Source of the DNA: CAZYFH01 sp965197395
GTDB taxonomy: Bacteria; Acidobacteriota; Vicinamibacteria; Vicinamibacterales; UBA8438
DNA: 64,000 bases
Direction: 5' to 3'
Assembly: GCA_965197395.1 (NCBI GenBank)
Contig: CBDANB010000006.1
Location: 1,081,748-1,145,747 of the forward strand
Both the position numbers and the translations under genes were made by a program. The notes below the pieces were generated by a model, which was given only the letters and a program-made list of their open reading frames with translations, ran no database searches and was not told the DNA's origin. The number at the start of each line of letters is the position of its first letter. Positions within the stretch are counted from its first letter, which is position 1. This document shows positions 37,376 through 47,578 of this stretch, in pieces.

Positions 37376-37777
37376 CTATTCAGCCAATTCGCGTAAGTCG
37401 GTCGCTGCGGCTCCCAGCAGCAGCTGGTAGCTGAGCAATGCCCGCTGCTGTGTGTCCGCATCCGTCGCAGTCGCCGCCTCATCAATGTGATCTTGGAAGG
37501 TCGGTTCACGTTCCGCCATCAAAGCCATGACTGGAACGCGTAAGCCAGCGGCTTGAAGTTCCCTGAATCCATCGCCGTCGTTCCAACCAAGGATGTCGGT
37601 CACGCACCCGGCATACTTCGGATCGAAGCTACCAGTTCCTACCCCCTCGGCCACATCATCTAAGCAGGCTGCAAAGACTCGTGTGCGGACGCGTCCAGCT
37701 TCAATCTGTTCGGGAGAATAGCCGCCGCAACCCCAGAGGGCGGTGACGACAAGCATCGCGAGCACACGTGTTGACAT
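37376..37777 (-). CDS. Putative lipoprotein, IS1595 passenger
   Basis: From the ATG at 37777 the 133-residue product has a lipoprotein-like signal MSTRVLAMLVVTALWGCGGY with a probable lipidated Cys17. The rest is alpha-helical (VFAACLDDVAEGVGTGSFDP, ALLSYQLLLGAAATDLRELA). No family is recognised. It is convergent with the other passenger and lies within the inverted ends of the element. Confidence 0.5.
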   Translation of the reverse strand: MSTRVLAMLVVTALWGCGGYSPEQIEAGRVRTRVFAACLDDVAEGVGTGSFDPKYAGCVTDILGWNDGDGFRELQAAGLRVPVMALMAEREPTFQDHIDEAATATDADTQQRALLSYQLLLGAAATDLRELAE

Positions 37778-37977
37778 GGTGGCTCCCTTCGCCCGCGACC
37801 GGAAATGGTCGCCGGGCCAGTCGCCAAACACCCAGTCGTCCGATGCAAGGTCCCGCGTATTCCCCTGGATGGGGTGTTCTATTTCGCGGGCGACCCGACG
37901 GTGACGACGACCGAAGTGTTTGGCGAGGGAAGGGTAGATCAGGCGGGGAATAGTGTCAAGCCAAACTTATAATCCCC

Positions 37978-38678
37978 TTATTTTTAGTGGCTTACGTAGA
38001 ATGCATAGTAGTCATGAATCGTTCCGTGTGCAATTCATGACACGCCCGGCCCGCGTGGGCGCCCGGCTCGCGGATGGCTCTGCTCAACCGTCGTAACGAA
38101 GGACGGTCAGCCGCGCGGCGGCGACCGGATCGCAGTCGTCAGACAGCTTCTTCTGAACCGGCGCGTCGACCGGCCGCACACGATGAACCGGGCGGTGGGC
38201 GGCTTCTTCGCGCTCGCCGAGTAGTGCGGGAACGTATTACAGAGCCTCTCGGATTCAGCGGATGTTTGCCGCCAGAGACGTGGATTGCACTACACTACCA
38301 GCGCATGGTGTGAGCCTCCAAGGGAAGACCGCTATGCTGCGGCCGATGGTCGCTTGGGCGAGGATGACCGGCGCGACGTTGCCCGTTTTTCAGTAGCGCA
38401 ACGCGCCCGTGCCCGCCGTCGCGCAACGGCCGGTCGTCGTCGGGCAGCTCCGCGACGGCGTCGGGTGACAGTCTGGCGCTCCACGTTGCGATGGCTGACG
38501 GCCTCCTGACGGGTACGGGTCGGAGCGTTCTGGATGGGATTCCATGGACCACGGGAGCCGTCCGTGGAACGACCGGCTGTCTGGAGAGCCGCGTGTGCTG
38601 GTAATGTCCCCCCTGCAATCCGGTAGATTCGGCGGGGAATACAGGGCACGGCCCCCGACGGCGGACGACGAGACGGAC
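37978..38678. other. Non-coding stretch
   Basis: I see no supported gene here. A segment near 38480-38515 (GGCTGACGGCCTCCTGACG) recurs in altered form near 39807-39830, so the barrel gene at 38679 is bracketed by a degenerate short repeat. Confidence 0.4.
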
Positions 38679-39626
38679 ATGACCACGACGCGCACCACGA
38701 GGTCGCTCTTCGGCGCGTGTGCGCTGGCTCTCGCCGGAGCCGGACCGATCACCGGCACGGCCTCGGCGCAGCCGGCGTCGGGCTTCTATCTGAGCCAGGA
38801 GATCGGGCTCAACGTCGCGCCGGCGGTGGAGCTGCTCGGCAACAGCAACGACCGGGCCAGCCGCTGCGACGAGTTCATTAACCCCCGTTTCGCGGAGGTC
38901 CCCGGGTGCACCGATCCGAACCGCGGGTCGGGCGCGGGGTGGAAGACCACCTACGACCGCGCCGCCGGCATTCTGGCGGGGCTGTCGGCCGGCTACCGGT
39001 TCGGCGGGCGACTGCGCGTCGAGGCCGAGTGGTTCCATCGGGAGTCGGCGTACGACCAGACCTCGCCGGTGGCGAGCGCGACCGGCGCCACCTTCGCGAA
39101 GCTGGACGGCGAGATCCAGCGGGCCGAGGACCGGATCGGGAGCATCTCGTCGCAGCACGTCTTCGCCAACGTGTACGTCGACTTTTCCGGTCGGAGCCGT
39201 CTGACCCCGTACGTCGGGGTCGGAGGCGGCATCGGCCGGACCGAGCTGGACTACGGCGACCTGTGGGCGCGGAACCCCGACCCCGACGCGATCGGCACGG
39301 CCGCAGGCCTCCCGAACGAGGCGGAGATCCGCCGGACCCTCGCGGCCACCACCACGAGCAAACAGGCGGAGCTGCACGACCGACTGACCGGGTACCAGGT
39401 GCTGGGCGGCGTGGACTACGCCATGTCGGATGCGGTCTCGCTCGGCGTCAAGGTCCGCTGGGTCCGCTTCGGCCGCTTCACCGCCGACGACATCGAATGG
39501 GAGCGCCTCCGGAGCCACCCGTCGCAATTGCGTCTCGACGGTAGCGAGCCGGTGACGTTCCGCATCCGCACTGACGGCGCGCTCTCGTTCGTGGGCGTTA
39601 GCTTGGCCATGCGGTACACGTTCTGA
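38679..39626 (+). CDS. Outer-membrane beta-barrel protein, paralogue 1
   Basis: The 315-residue product from the ATG at 38679 has a signal peptide (TRSLFGACALALAGAGPITG...SAQP). Amphipathic beta strands follow (AGILAGLSAGYRFGGRLRVE, HVFANVYVDFSGRSRLTPYV, GVGGGIGRTELDYG) and it ends ...SLAMRYTF with the C-terminal Phe typical of BAM substrates. It resembles the protein at 49351 in length, cysteine-containing loop (RCDEF...GCTD) and strand pattern. Function unknown; probably a small porin-like or OmpA-like barrel. Confidence 0.75.
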   Translation: MTTTRTTRSLFGACALALAGAGPITGTASAQPASGFYLSQEIGLNVAPAVELLGNSNDRASRCDEFINPRFAEVPGCTDPNRGSGAGWKTTYDRAAGILAGLSAGYRFGGRLRVEAEWFHRESAYDQTSPVASATGATFAKLDGEIQRAEDRIGSISSQHVFANVYVDFSGRSRLTPYVGVGGGIGRTELDYGDLWARNPDPDAIGTAAGLPNEAEIRRTLAATTTSKQAELHDRLTGYQVLGGVDYAMSDAVSLGVKVRWVRFGRFTADDIEWERLRSHPSQLRLDGSEPVTFRIRTDGALSFVGVSLAMRYTF

Positions 39627-40633
39627 TGGTCCGCGCGTCGGCGATCCCGTTCCCCCGGCCCGAACGGGCGGATGCCCCGGCGGTCGTTTCCCTCGGGCTT
39701 CGACGACAATGGATCTCACCGACTCATCGGCGGGTGGAGTTTGACCGTGACTGAGCGATGCCGCCAGGAGTGCAGGTGTGACAGCCCTGCGCTCTGCATC
39801 GCGCTGGCTGACGGCGCCTCCTGACGACCGCACGCCGACCCGTGCTGCGCACCCTGCAGGGATGGAACTCGTCGACGCCCCTGAAGGGGTCGATCGACCT
39901 CGAAGACCCGCCGCTCCGTGTCGTGTCTCACACCCTCGGGCAGGGACGACTACACGCGGACGGCGTCGATGCGCGAGCGCAACGATGCCCGGATATCGGC
40001 GGCGACGGCGCCGCGTTCGTGGTCATCTATCGCGCCTGTATTTTCCTGATCTGCGCGTCGATCATGGCCGGCGAGATCACGATCGGCCGCAGCGGTGACG
40101 ATCGCGCGTGGAAGTGACGGAGTATGTGGGTTACCTGGTGGACGACTCGTGTGGTTGCCACGCTGTGCTCGGCAGCGGTCATTATTGACCTCCTATGCCC
40201 CGCCGCTGAGTAGCCATTGAGCGGGTTTCGGCAATAATCCGGTTGCAGACGGCTGCTTCTCTACTTGGTGTCCGGAGGGAGAGTTCCAGGCGGCACACCG
40301 AAACTCTTCGGCCCCAAACCGCAGGGCCAGCGTGTATTCCGCGCAGACCAGGAAAAATTCAGTGTCGCTGAGATGTGGTAGCTCGTGGGCGGGCGGCACG
40401 GCGTTTCCCCATCGCGCTGATCGGTCGCCGTCAGTAGTAGTACTGGGCCAGCAACTTCTCGCTGCGGACTGGCGACTACAAGCAGGTCATCGCCGCGCTC
40501 GATCGATTACGATGAAGCTGGGCGTGCGATTTCGGTTCGAACCCGCCTGCCTCGTGAAGGGGTCGATTTCGGTCTGTGTACGTCGTCGTATCGCGCCCAT
40601 GTCCTCGAGTGTGTGGGGGGTGTGTAAGTTGGC
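39627..40633. other. Long stretch without a convincing gene
   Basis: Only short overlapping frames are present. A 68-codon minus-strand frame at 40193-40399 (PHLSDTEFFLVCAEYTLALR) is plausible but has no recognisable family. No hairpins or repeats stand out beyond the short duplication near 39810. Confidence 0.4.
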
Positions 40634-40774
40634 ATGACCGGGCAGCCTGCGTACGACGCCATCGCTGAGCGCTACCGCGCGTCCAAGTGGCTCCTGTTTC
40701 GCCATTTCATCGAGCGCTACACCCTGTTTGAGGTGCTGGGCGATCTGCGGGGCCGGACGGTGCTGGACCTGGCG
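40634..40774 (+). pseudogene. Methyltransferase 5' fragment
   Basis: The frame starts MTGQPAYDAIAERYRASKWL and reaches GDLRGRTVLDLA, the entry to motif I of class I SAM methyltransferases, then switches abruptly to plasmid-type sequence at about 40774. Motif I and the rest of the protein are lost. Confidence 0.65.
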
Positions 40775-40779
40775 CGTGT

Positions 40780-41785
40780 CGTTCCTGGGTCGCGCGGAGG
40801 CGGTCGTCGTCGTCGCGGGCTTCGCGCTGTTCGGAGGTCAGCTCCCGCTCGCGCGGTGCCGTGGGTTCCTGCACGTCGGGCCGGTTGGTCGTCGGATCGG
40901 CGGATTCGGCCGGGCTCGGCCGGTTGTCACTGCCGCTCTCGCTGTGCACGTTGATCGGATCGCGGGTAGGCGGTCGGTTCGTGAAACTCTCGGCCGGCTC
41001 CTGGCCGTGGGCCGGGTGCGCGCGCCGCGTGCCTTCGTGCGCCTCGTCCGGTTGCCGGGCTTGCCATTCGTTCGCCGCTTCGCGCGCGTGCGGCGCGGGC
41101 TTGTCGCGCAACGCGTCGACCTGGGCACGGGGCGTCGGCTCTCGTCGGTCGTCAGCGCGCGCGGCCTGGGGCTTGGGGCCGCGTTCAGCTCGCAGCGCGG
41201 CAAGCCGGGCTTCCCACGCCGCTTGATCGTCGCGGGCGTGCTGCATGTGGGTGGCTGTAACCTCGTTCGGGGTTGGGCCGGGTCCGCGTTCCTGGGCGGC
41301 TTGGCGGGCGCGTGCCTGCACCCGCTCAAAGGCGGCTTGTCCGTCTTTCCCGAGCGGTCGGTCCAGCCCTTCGGTCCATTCCTCGGGGCGGTCCTCGGGG
41401 ATGGGTTGACGCGCTTCCTGCCGCTCCATCTGGCGCAAGCGCCAGTCGGCCAGCGGGGTTCTCGGGTCGTGCGGGGGGCGCGTCGATGGCGGTCTGCGTG
41501 TCGCGGACTTCGTGTACGCGCCGCTCGGCATAGGCACGCTCGCGGTCGTGCGTCTCTTTCCACGTGGCGGCACGCGCAAGGGAGCGATGGTAGGCGGCGT
41601 GCGCCGCTTTCGATTGCGGTACGTCCTGGGCCTCTCGGTCGTCGGTGCGCGCGGGACCGGGCGCGCCTGGTCGTCCTGTGACCTGGCGCGCCTGGTCATC
41701 CGTCCGCACGTCGTCCCGCACCGGCTTGGGGGCCGGCGTCGGGGCGTCGTCTCGCCAGAGCACATCAGAGCGGTCGAACATGGTG
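40780..41785 (-). pseudogene. Plasmid-type hydrophilic protein, frameshifted
   Basis: From the ATG at 41781 the minus strand reads MFDRSDVLWRDDAPTPAPKP and HDRERAYAERRVHEVRDTQT. After a frame change near 41475 it continues WRLRQMERQEARQPIPEDRP and FERVQARARQAAQERG. The whole is charged, Pro/Arg-rich and coiled, as in accessory proteins next to plasmid antirestriction or mobilisation genes. No catalytic motif is seen. Confidence 0.45.
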
Positions 41786-41790
41786 AGCGC

Positions 41791-42177
41791 CTAGCGGCTG
41801 ATGCTCGCCTCGCGGTCGTGGGCGTGCGGTGGGGCTGGTGGGGTGGGGCTGATCTGCGGGCTGCGCGCAGCCGAGTATTTCTCGGCCAGCTCGCCATGTT
41901 CTTTCTCGGTGGTCTGCTCCCGTTCTCTGATGGGGCGCAACAGGTAATCGGAGATTTGTTGTGCGTCCGACGCCGCTTTGTACATCTCCTTCGGGTCGTC
42001 GTCGATGGCTTTGATCCAGCCCTGCACGTACGCCGCGCCACGGCTGCCGTCGTGTCCGACGCCGACACGTTCACCCGTCATCATCGCGGACATTTCGGCC
42101 CGGAGTTCTTCGCGGGCGTACTCGGTGCTGCCGAAGTTCCCGACGCCGTTTTTGGCGAGATCAACACCATGATGCAC
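41791..42177 (-). pseudogene. ArdC-like zincin domain C-terminal fragment
   Basis: The minus frame carries FGSTEYAREELRAEMSAMMT and GHDGSRGAAYVQGWIKAIDD, then KEMYKAASDAQQISDYLLRP, the C-terminal end of ArdC/TraC-type antirestriction proteins. The N-terminal ssDNA-binding part and the HExxH motif are absent here. A second, divergent ArdC gene (50344-51222) has the N-terminus but lacks this end; the overlapping parts differ by several residues, so they are two separate copies. Confidence 0.75.
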
Positions 42178-42651
42178 GGCATCCTCGATCTCATGGAAAG
42201 AGAGTCAGCGCCACCGGCGTCGGAACAAGAAGTGGTGAGTATATTCAGGAAGGTGCGGGAGTTCTCACGCATCGCGGAGAAGGAGCTTCACGCGCTGGTG
42301 CTGTCTTGCAAACGAGCGCGCCAACAGGTTCTCTCGACCATCGCAGTTGATAAGCCGACGATCCATTGACGTGTAGTCCTCCGACGGACGGAGGGCGCGG
42401 GACCCACTTTCCCCGGAACGGGAGGGTAATGATACAGAGTTCGAATCCAGAGCGATTCTTCAAGACTCTGATCGATAAGGGGTGTCTAGGCCGGGCTCAG
42501 ACGGCGATTCAGCCGGCGGGAAACCGTCGCGAGACGGGTTCGCTCGAGACTGCTCCCACCGCGGTGCTTGCGCCGGTCGCTGTTGATCGGTCGCCTTCAC
42601 CTCCGAGATCTTGGGCGAAAACCGCGGGTTCCCCCCAGGTACACTTGAGCG
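42178..42651. other. Junction region with one short ORF
   Basis: A plus-strand frame from about 42172 to 42369 (ASEQEVVSIFRKVREFSRIA, ELHALVLSCKRARQQVLSTI) has convincing helical composition and could be the tail of a lost gene. I do not recognise it. The remainder up to the transposase at 42652 is without a gene. Confidence 0.35.
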
Positions 42652-43752
42652 ATGCACGCGATCGACGGGATGGCCTGCGCCAAGCGCGGGTGTGACAACC
42701 GTGGAAAACTGGGCCTCAACATCGTGGGCCACGGCTCGTTTCCGACGAAGTGGGGCCGACGCTGGCGGTACCGCTGCACGGTCTGCGGGGGAACGGTCAG
42801 CACGCACACGGGGACAGCGTACAGCGGCCTTCGCTGCGCTCGTAGGGAATGCGACCAGGTCGCGAGCCTGCGCGTCGAGGGTGTGAGCATGTCTGCGACC
42901 GCCCGGGTCACGGGCCATTCCCACAATACCATCGCGCGATGGCTCGAGCGGGCCTCGACAGCGGCGAAGCGCTTCAACCAGCGGATGTTGCGCGACTTCG
43001 AAATCATTGAGCTGCCGGCTGATGAGCTCTGCACGTTCATCGGCAACAAGAGCAGAGCCACATGGTTGTGTGCGGCCATCGAGGTGTGTTCCCGATTATG
43101 GGCCGGGAGCGTGCTCGGCCGCCGCTCCTCTCGAAACGCCACGGCCGTCCTCAACGACGTCATCCTCCGCGGACGCGTGGTGGGATTCCCGCTGATCGCG
43201 ACCGAGGGGTTCGAGTACTACGTTGGGGTGATTGAGCGCCTCTTTGGGTCGGCGTGCGTCTATGGTCAAGTGCTCAAGACTCGGCGGAACGATCGCGTCG
43301 TCCGAGTCGAACGGCGCCGGAGGATCGGCCTGGCGGGTCGGCTGAAGGCTGCGCTGTGGGAGTCGGAGGATTCCGAGACCCTGAACACCTCATTCATCGA
43401 GCGTCTCACCCGCACGATTCGCCAAGGCTCGGCGTACTTGCGCCGTCGCTCGCCCTGCCACGCCCGTGGCGCCGACCAGCTCCACGGGCACGTCGACCTC
43501 TTGCGCGGCTCTTACAATGTCATCCGGCCGCACAGGGCGTTGCAGTTCGGTCGAGAGACCCGGACGCCAGCGATGCAAGCCGGCTTGGTGAACGCGCCAA
43601 TGAACTGGAGCGACATCTTCACGGCGCCGGCCGCGCTCTACGCATTCCATGTGGCGGTCGTACGCGTTCCCGGTGCCGTCCAGCTCATGCAAACTAGCCC
43701 AGCCGCGCTGTCATCGTTCTCGTGGCCGCACGAACACAGATCGGCTGCCTGA
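42652..43752 (+). CDS. IS1-like transposase (zinc ribbon, HTH, DDE)
   Basis: The 366-residue protein has a zinc ribbon (CAKRGCDN, CTVCGGTVSTHTGTAYSGLR), a helix-turn-helix (MSATARVTGHSHNTIARWLE) and a catalytic region containing ELPADELCTFIGNKSRATWL and TEGFEYYVGVIERLFG. The C-terminal part NTSFIERLTRTIRQGSAYLR and NVIRPHRALQFG matches IS1-related transposases. I could not fix the terminal repeats. Frame intact. Confidence 0.75.
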   Translation: MHAIDGMACAKRGCDNRGKLGLNIVGHGSFPTKWGRRWRYRCTVCGGTVSTHTGTAYSGLRCARRECDQVASLRVEGVSMSATARVTGHSHNTIARWLERASTAAKRFNQRMLRDFEIIELPADELCTFIGNKSRATWLCAAIEVCSRLWAGSVLGRRSSRNATAVLNDVILRGRVVGFPLIATEGFEYYVGVIERLFGSACVYGQVLKTRRNDRVVRVERRRRIGLAGRLKAALWESEDSETLNTSFIERLTRTIRQGSAYLRRRSPCHARGADQLHGHVDLLRGSYNVIRPHRALQFGRETRTPAMQAGLVNAPMNWSDIFTAPAALYAFHVAVVRVPGAVQLMQTSPAALSSFSWPHEHRSAA

Positions 43753-43812
43753 TCAACAGCGAATGGCGCAAGCACCCGATTAGCTCCCGGAGGGCCCGGC
43801 GGACGATCAGCC

Positions 43813-44988
43813 ATGAGCATCTGGGACACCATCACCGGCCGCCGCGCGCGGGTGTCTCCGCAGCAACGCAGCGTGGTCATGAAGCAGCGCTGCGGCTGCT
43901 TCGGCCTCCGCTACACCGTGGGCGATCCCGCCGACTACATTTTCACGATCGACATCTACGCCTACATGGACAACGTCCACCCAGAACGCCATCTGGGGTG
44001 GTGGCGGTTCGAGCTGCCTCGTGACGCCGGTCAGGCTTCGGTCGAGATGGATTTCGACCCGATCCGCGCGGAATCGATGACGCTACGGGTGGGGGGCGCG
44101 CCTGTGCCGTCGCAGGATCAGTGGCACAACCCGGACTACGCGTTCGACCCGCTCGGTGATCTGCAGCTGGTGCTCCGCTCTGGCTCGGGTGAGATCCAGC
44201 GGATGGAGCCCGTGCTCCTGAAGTTCACCGATCGCGACATTCTCCGTGAGTTCTACGTTCGACAGTACACGTCGGAAGGCTACACCGCAAGCACCGATGC
44301 GCCGTTCCTGCACGAGCTGCACGACTACAAACTGGGCCGGCTGCGCGAGCTCTTCGACCGGTACATCCCGGCCGGCGGACGGGCCATCGACGTCGGCTGC
44401 GGCCGCTCCCTGTTCACCGAAATCGACGCGACGTTCCCGTTCACGGTCTACGCCGGCGATCTGAACTACGAATCAGTGCACGCGCGCGCGATCGCCGTGC
44501 CCCACCAGTCGTGGGCCGTCTTCGACGCCGCAGCGGTGCCGTTCGCCGACGAGCAGTTCGACGCGCTGTTCGCCGGCGAGGTGATCGAACACGTCGCGAA
44601 CACGGAGGCGACGTTACGCGAATGGTGGCGTATCCTCAAGCCGGGCGGGGTTGCGATCATCACGACGCCGAACAGGGAGCGTCTGGTCGCTGTGGCGGAC
44701 CGCCTGGAGTGCCCCTACAGCCGCGATCATCTGCGCGAGCTTTCCTACCGCGAACTGACCCGACAGCTGCTGCCGGCCGCCGGCTTCGACTTTGCCGAAC
44801 AGTCCTGTCTCTACCTCGAGCTCTGGCTGCAAAACCTGTTCAATGGCCGACGCGTACAGGACTTCCTGCAGCGGGAAGGCAATCAACGGAAGCGTGTCCC
44901 ACTGATGCGGAAGCTCTTCCCGCTCGGCCGCTTCGTCCCGTGGTGGTCGATGGCGATGATCGTCGTGGCCCGCAAGCGCGCGGCGTGA
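43813..44988 (+). CDS. Class I SAM-dependent methyltransferase
   Basis: The 391-residue protein has an N-terminal beta-rich domain of about 170 residues. A Methyltransf_11 domain follows with motif I AIDVGCGRSLFTEIDATFPF, AVPFADEQFDALFAGEVIEH (motif II region) and WRILKPGGVAIITTPNRERL. It probably methylates a small molecule or surface glycan. It runs towards the membrane sulfatase-like gene, which is on the opposite strand. Intact. Confidence 0.85.
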   Translation: MSIWDTITGRRARVSPQQRSVVMKQRCGCFGLRYTVGDPADYIFTIDIYAYMDNVHPERHLGWWRFELPRDAGQASVEMDFDPIRAESMTLRVGGAPVPSQDQWHNPDYAFDPLGDLQLVLRSGSGEIQRMEPVLLKFTDRDILREFYVRQYTSEGYTASTDAPFLHELHDYKLGRLRELFDRYIPAGGRAIDVGCGRSLFTEIDATFPFTVYAGDLNYESVHARAIAVPHQSWAVFDAAAVPFADEQFDALFAGEVIEHVANTEATLREWWRILKPGGVAIITTPNRERLVAVADRLECPYSRDHLRELSYRELTRQLLPAAGFDFAEQSCLYLELWLQNLFNGRRVQDFLQREGNQRKRVPLMRKLFPLGRFVPWWSMAMIVVARKRAA

Positions 44989-45090
44989 TCCCGCAACCCG
45001 GGACTGCTAGCGCTAGCGCCGTCCCGCTGGGTCGCGGACACGATAGAGTCGCAGGGCCCCTTCGCGCCCGACCGGAATGAACCCGTACGG

Positions 45091-45145
45091 TCCAAAAACT
45101 AGATCGTGGGGTTGACGGCCGGTCATGTATCACGCTGCTGACCGA
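45091..45145 (-). repeat. Solitary end of an integrase-core insertion sequence
   Basis: About 55 bp (TCCAAAAACTAGATCGTGGG onward) match, in inverted orientation, the right end of the integrase-core element near 56510-56568. No transposase accompanies it here. Confidence 0.6.
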
Positions 45146-45154
45146 TAGTAGGAG

Positions 45155-45629
45155 GGTTCCTCACACAAATGTGTGCACGATTCAGCCCCCAGCAGGTCAG
45201 CCACGCCGTGGAAAGAGGCTGCGGATGTGTTCGTGCCCGCGAATCAGCGGTGAAAGTCGTCTATCGCTCAGTCGACGGCCGCCTGCGCGGGCCCCGCTTT
45301 TGGTGGGGGGCCTGCTCGACGGCAGCCGGTCCCACCTCAAGGTGCTGAGGCGCTGGCATTTACAGGGCGACGAACCATGAACACTCGTGGAACGCGGCCT
45401 GGACTTTCGCCGACGTTTTACCGCTGGGCCGAACCCTCGCTGACTGTTCAGCCCCTTGGCACTGGCAGGCCCCTCGCGATTTCCGCCGTGTACCGTGGGC
45501 CGGACTTTCCGAGAGCCTGCAGTTCCTCTCCAGATACAGACGGTGTTCTCCAGCCACGTAAGTCGATGACAATGCTTGACTTATTAGCCATGGAACCGGC
45601 CAAAGCTGCACCGATCCCTGAGAGGAACC
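45155..45629 (-). mobile_element. Family B element, copy at 45 kb (475 bp)
   Basis: The termini are GGTTCCTCACACAAATGTGT on the left and the reverse of GGTTCCTCTCAGGGATC on the right. The perfect 8-bp duplication AGTAGGAG lies at 45147-45154 and 45630-45637. It is one base longer than the other copies (GTGAAAGTCG versus GTGAAGTCG) and is the only full copy not inside or beside a toxin or defence gene. It lies 18 bp beyond the stop of the membrane sulfatase-like gene. Confidence 0.93.
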
Positions 45630-45647
45630 AGTAGGAGTTTGCCTTCT

Positions 45648-47222
45648 TCATGATCTCTTCAGACTACCAGCCGCCCCGCTGGCCAAAGTTGCAACGAAAC
45701 CCTTTATCGTCTTCTCGACCGTGGCTTCGTCGACTTCGCCCTCCATGGCCGCTTCGATGATCGGGGCTAGCTGATTGTTCCGGATGGGCGCGTCGATCAC
45801 GTGGGACCGCTGTTGGCCAGGCAGCTTGATGATCAGCGGCACGTGTATCCTGGCTTCTTGAGACTCGAAACTCGAGGCGTGATCGGCGGTAAGAATGAGC
45901 AAGGAATTCTCGAACCACCCAGCGCTTTGCAGCTGATCCACGATTTTCCCGATGACTCCATCCAGGTGTTGAAGACCTCGCTGATAGCCTCGCTCATCCC
46001 GAGGACCACGGTAGTCTCGACCTTCATGTCCGAAATAACTGCCATCAGGATTGAAGACGTAAGGCCAGTGCGGAAACGGCATGTGAAAGAAGGCGAACGT
46101 GCTGGACGTGCTTCGCTCCAGGAACCAGAGCGTCTCGTCCACGAGCGTGTTTCCCCACTCGAACTGGTTTCGGCTATGTAGCCTTCGAATCAGGGATCTA
46201 TCGATACGCTGTGAGATCGGATCATTAAGGTAGCGAAGGTTGTAGACAACGGCCTTCAAGACCTTGCTTCCGAAATCCTTACCCTCGGTGCCCATTGAGG
46301 TCGAATAATAGTAGTCTAATTCGTGCTCGAAGATCCTGGGATATGGAAAGTAGAAGCCGATCAGTCCCGTGGAATAACCGTGACGGTGAGCTCTGTCGAA
46401 GAGACTCGACCGATTCCCGGACGAGGCACGTCGCCGACGAAACCAGGATCTGAGGATGTCATCCTCGGCCGTGAAGGACGCGCCAGGAATCTGTTGCTGA
46501 TAGAGGATCCTGGGTAGCGACCGTCGTGTGTTCGACCCTGGTGATTGGGCCTGGCGAAACACAAAGGCCCTGGAAGTGACGCGGCGCAGGTTGTCGAAAT
46601 ACGGCTCGAACTCACCGTTCACCGTGCTCATTCGAAATGACCACGCATCGAAGACGAAGAAGAAGATTGGATATGTCGACTTCAGAGCGGTGGGATTTCC
46701 ACGCTCGGCGGATCGTGATTGCGGGAATGTGGTTCGTGGTAGTGGATCCGCGTTCCAAGTCGAGAACAGGAACATCTGGATCAGAAATACCACACCCAGG
46801 GGAGAGAGAATCACGGCAACAGTTCTTGAGAGTCTCACGAGCCTGAGTCCAGGGTAGCGCAGCGAAAACGCCACGACCGCCAGGAGACACAGCCAGAGGA
46901 TGAGGAGTATGTCATTGGGACGGGGAGAGAAGTCATGGGCTGCGAGGAGACCACTCACCAACGACAGCACGAAGACATGATGAAAAACCATCGTCGCCTG
47001 TCTGGAGTTCACGGCGTCTACGAGAACGCTGAGACCGACCGCAAGCAGCGAGAGAAAGACGACGACACCGAACAACTCCAGGCCTTGAGCCAGGCCCCAG
47101 TGCAGGAAGAAGCGGTTGCTCTCGTCGAACAGGAGAGCAAACTGCCTGGAGAAGTTCAGCGTCACGACGGAAAACGCGACTACCGTCCTGTAGAGCAGTG
47201 TTCTGGCACTGAGACCGGTCAC
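45648..47222 (-). CDS. Membrane-anchored sulfatase/alkaline-phosphatase-superfamily protein
   Basis: The 524-residue protein has about five N-terminal transmembrane segments (residues 10-150: FGVVVFLSLLAVGLSVLVDA, FVLSLVSGLLAAH, ILLILWLCLLAVVAFSL). A periplasmic sulfatase-type domain follows: PIFFFVFDAWSFRMSTVN for the metal/nucleophile strand (Ser or Thr in place of the usual nucleophile), FFHMPFPHWPYVFNPDG, and NSLLILTADHASSFE with Asp-His metal ligands. It resembles phosphoethanolamine or phosphoglycerol transferases. A role in envelope or glycan modification is inferred. Intact. Confidence 0.75.
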   Translation of the reverse strand: MTGLSARTLLYRTVVAFSVVTLNFSRQFALLFDESNRFFLHWGLAQGLELFGVVVFLSLLAVGLSVLVDAVNSRQATMVFHHVFVLSLVSGLLAAHDFSPRPNDILLILWLCLLAVVAFSLRYPGLRLVRLSRTVAVILSPLGVVFLIQMFLFSTWNADPLPRTTFPQSRSAERGNPTALKSTYPIFFFVFDAWSFRMSTVNGEFEPYFDNLRRVTSRAFVFRQAQSPGSNTRRSLPRILYQQQIPGASFTAEDDILRSWFRRRRASSGNRSSLFDRAHRHGYSTGLIGFYFPYPRIFEHELDYYYSTSMGTEGKDFGSKVLKAVVYNLRYLNDPISQRIDRSLIRRLHSRNQFEWGNTLVDETLWFLERSTSSTFAFFHMPFPHWPYVFNPDGSYFGHEGRDYRGPRDERGYQRGLQHLDGVIGKIVDQLQSAGWFENSLLILTADHASSFESQEARIHVPLIIKLPGQQRSHVIDAPIRNNQLAPIIEAAMEGEVDEATVEKTIKGFVATLASGAAGSLKRS

Positions 47223-47578
47223 AGGGGGGCTGCCTTGGGAGAACGGACGAAATCGACGCGTCGTTTTGTTGCGGGCGATTGCGGCGCGCTCACTGGTTGC
47301 GGAAGGCAGGAGAGGGGCACGGGGCGACCCATGGCCGCGGGGAATCTACGATCTAGCAGGTGTGTCGCTGACAATGAGACCAGAAACCAACCCTATACCA
47401 ATTATATCACGGGGGCAAGGGCGTAACAACCGGTGTGTAAGGAGTACATACTCTTGACCGCTCCCTCGAGCGGGAATGCGTATCCGTGTCAGCTCGGCGC
47501 GAGACTGGTTATCCGCCCGCCCTGCCACCTCCGGCCTCAACCTGATGATGCCGTTCTCGGCGGTGGGGTGTCGGCAGC
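47223..47578. other. Upstream region with no supported gene
   Basis: It contains the AT-richer patch ACCAACCCTATACCAATTAT near 47388-47407, a likely promoter zone for the minus-strand gene ending at 45648, and nothing else I can support. Confidence 0.3.

Larger units (their letters stand above)
35584..37977 (+). mobile_element. IS1595-type element with passenger genes
   Basis: The left end reads GGGAATTATAAGTTTGAC then TTGACAC, and the reversed right end reads GGGGATTATAAGTTTGGC then TTGACAC. The flanks CTAATTTT (35576) and CTTATTTT or TTATTTTT (around 37977) form an imperfect 8-bp duplication. Inside are an IS1595 transposase (35652-36860) and two unrelated genes in opposite orientations (36927 and 37376). 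IS1595-group elements with passengers are known. The exact right border is uncertain by a base. The element abuts an IS21-type istAB pair on the left. Confidence 0.72.

Noticed and set aside
41512..42369. 285-codon plus-strand frame over the ArdC-like fragment
   Set aside because: Most of it is antisense to recognisable ArdC C-terminal sequence; only the last 60 codons could be genuine and are noted separately.
45155..45629. 85-222 codon frames inside family B on the strand opposite to the 47-codon ORF
   Set aside because: They span the whole element and run into flanking DNA, have no start signal and change with context.
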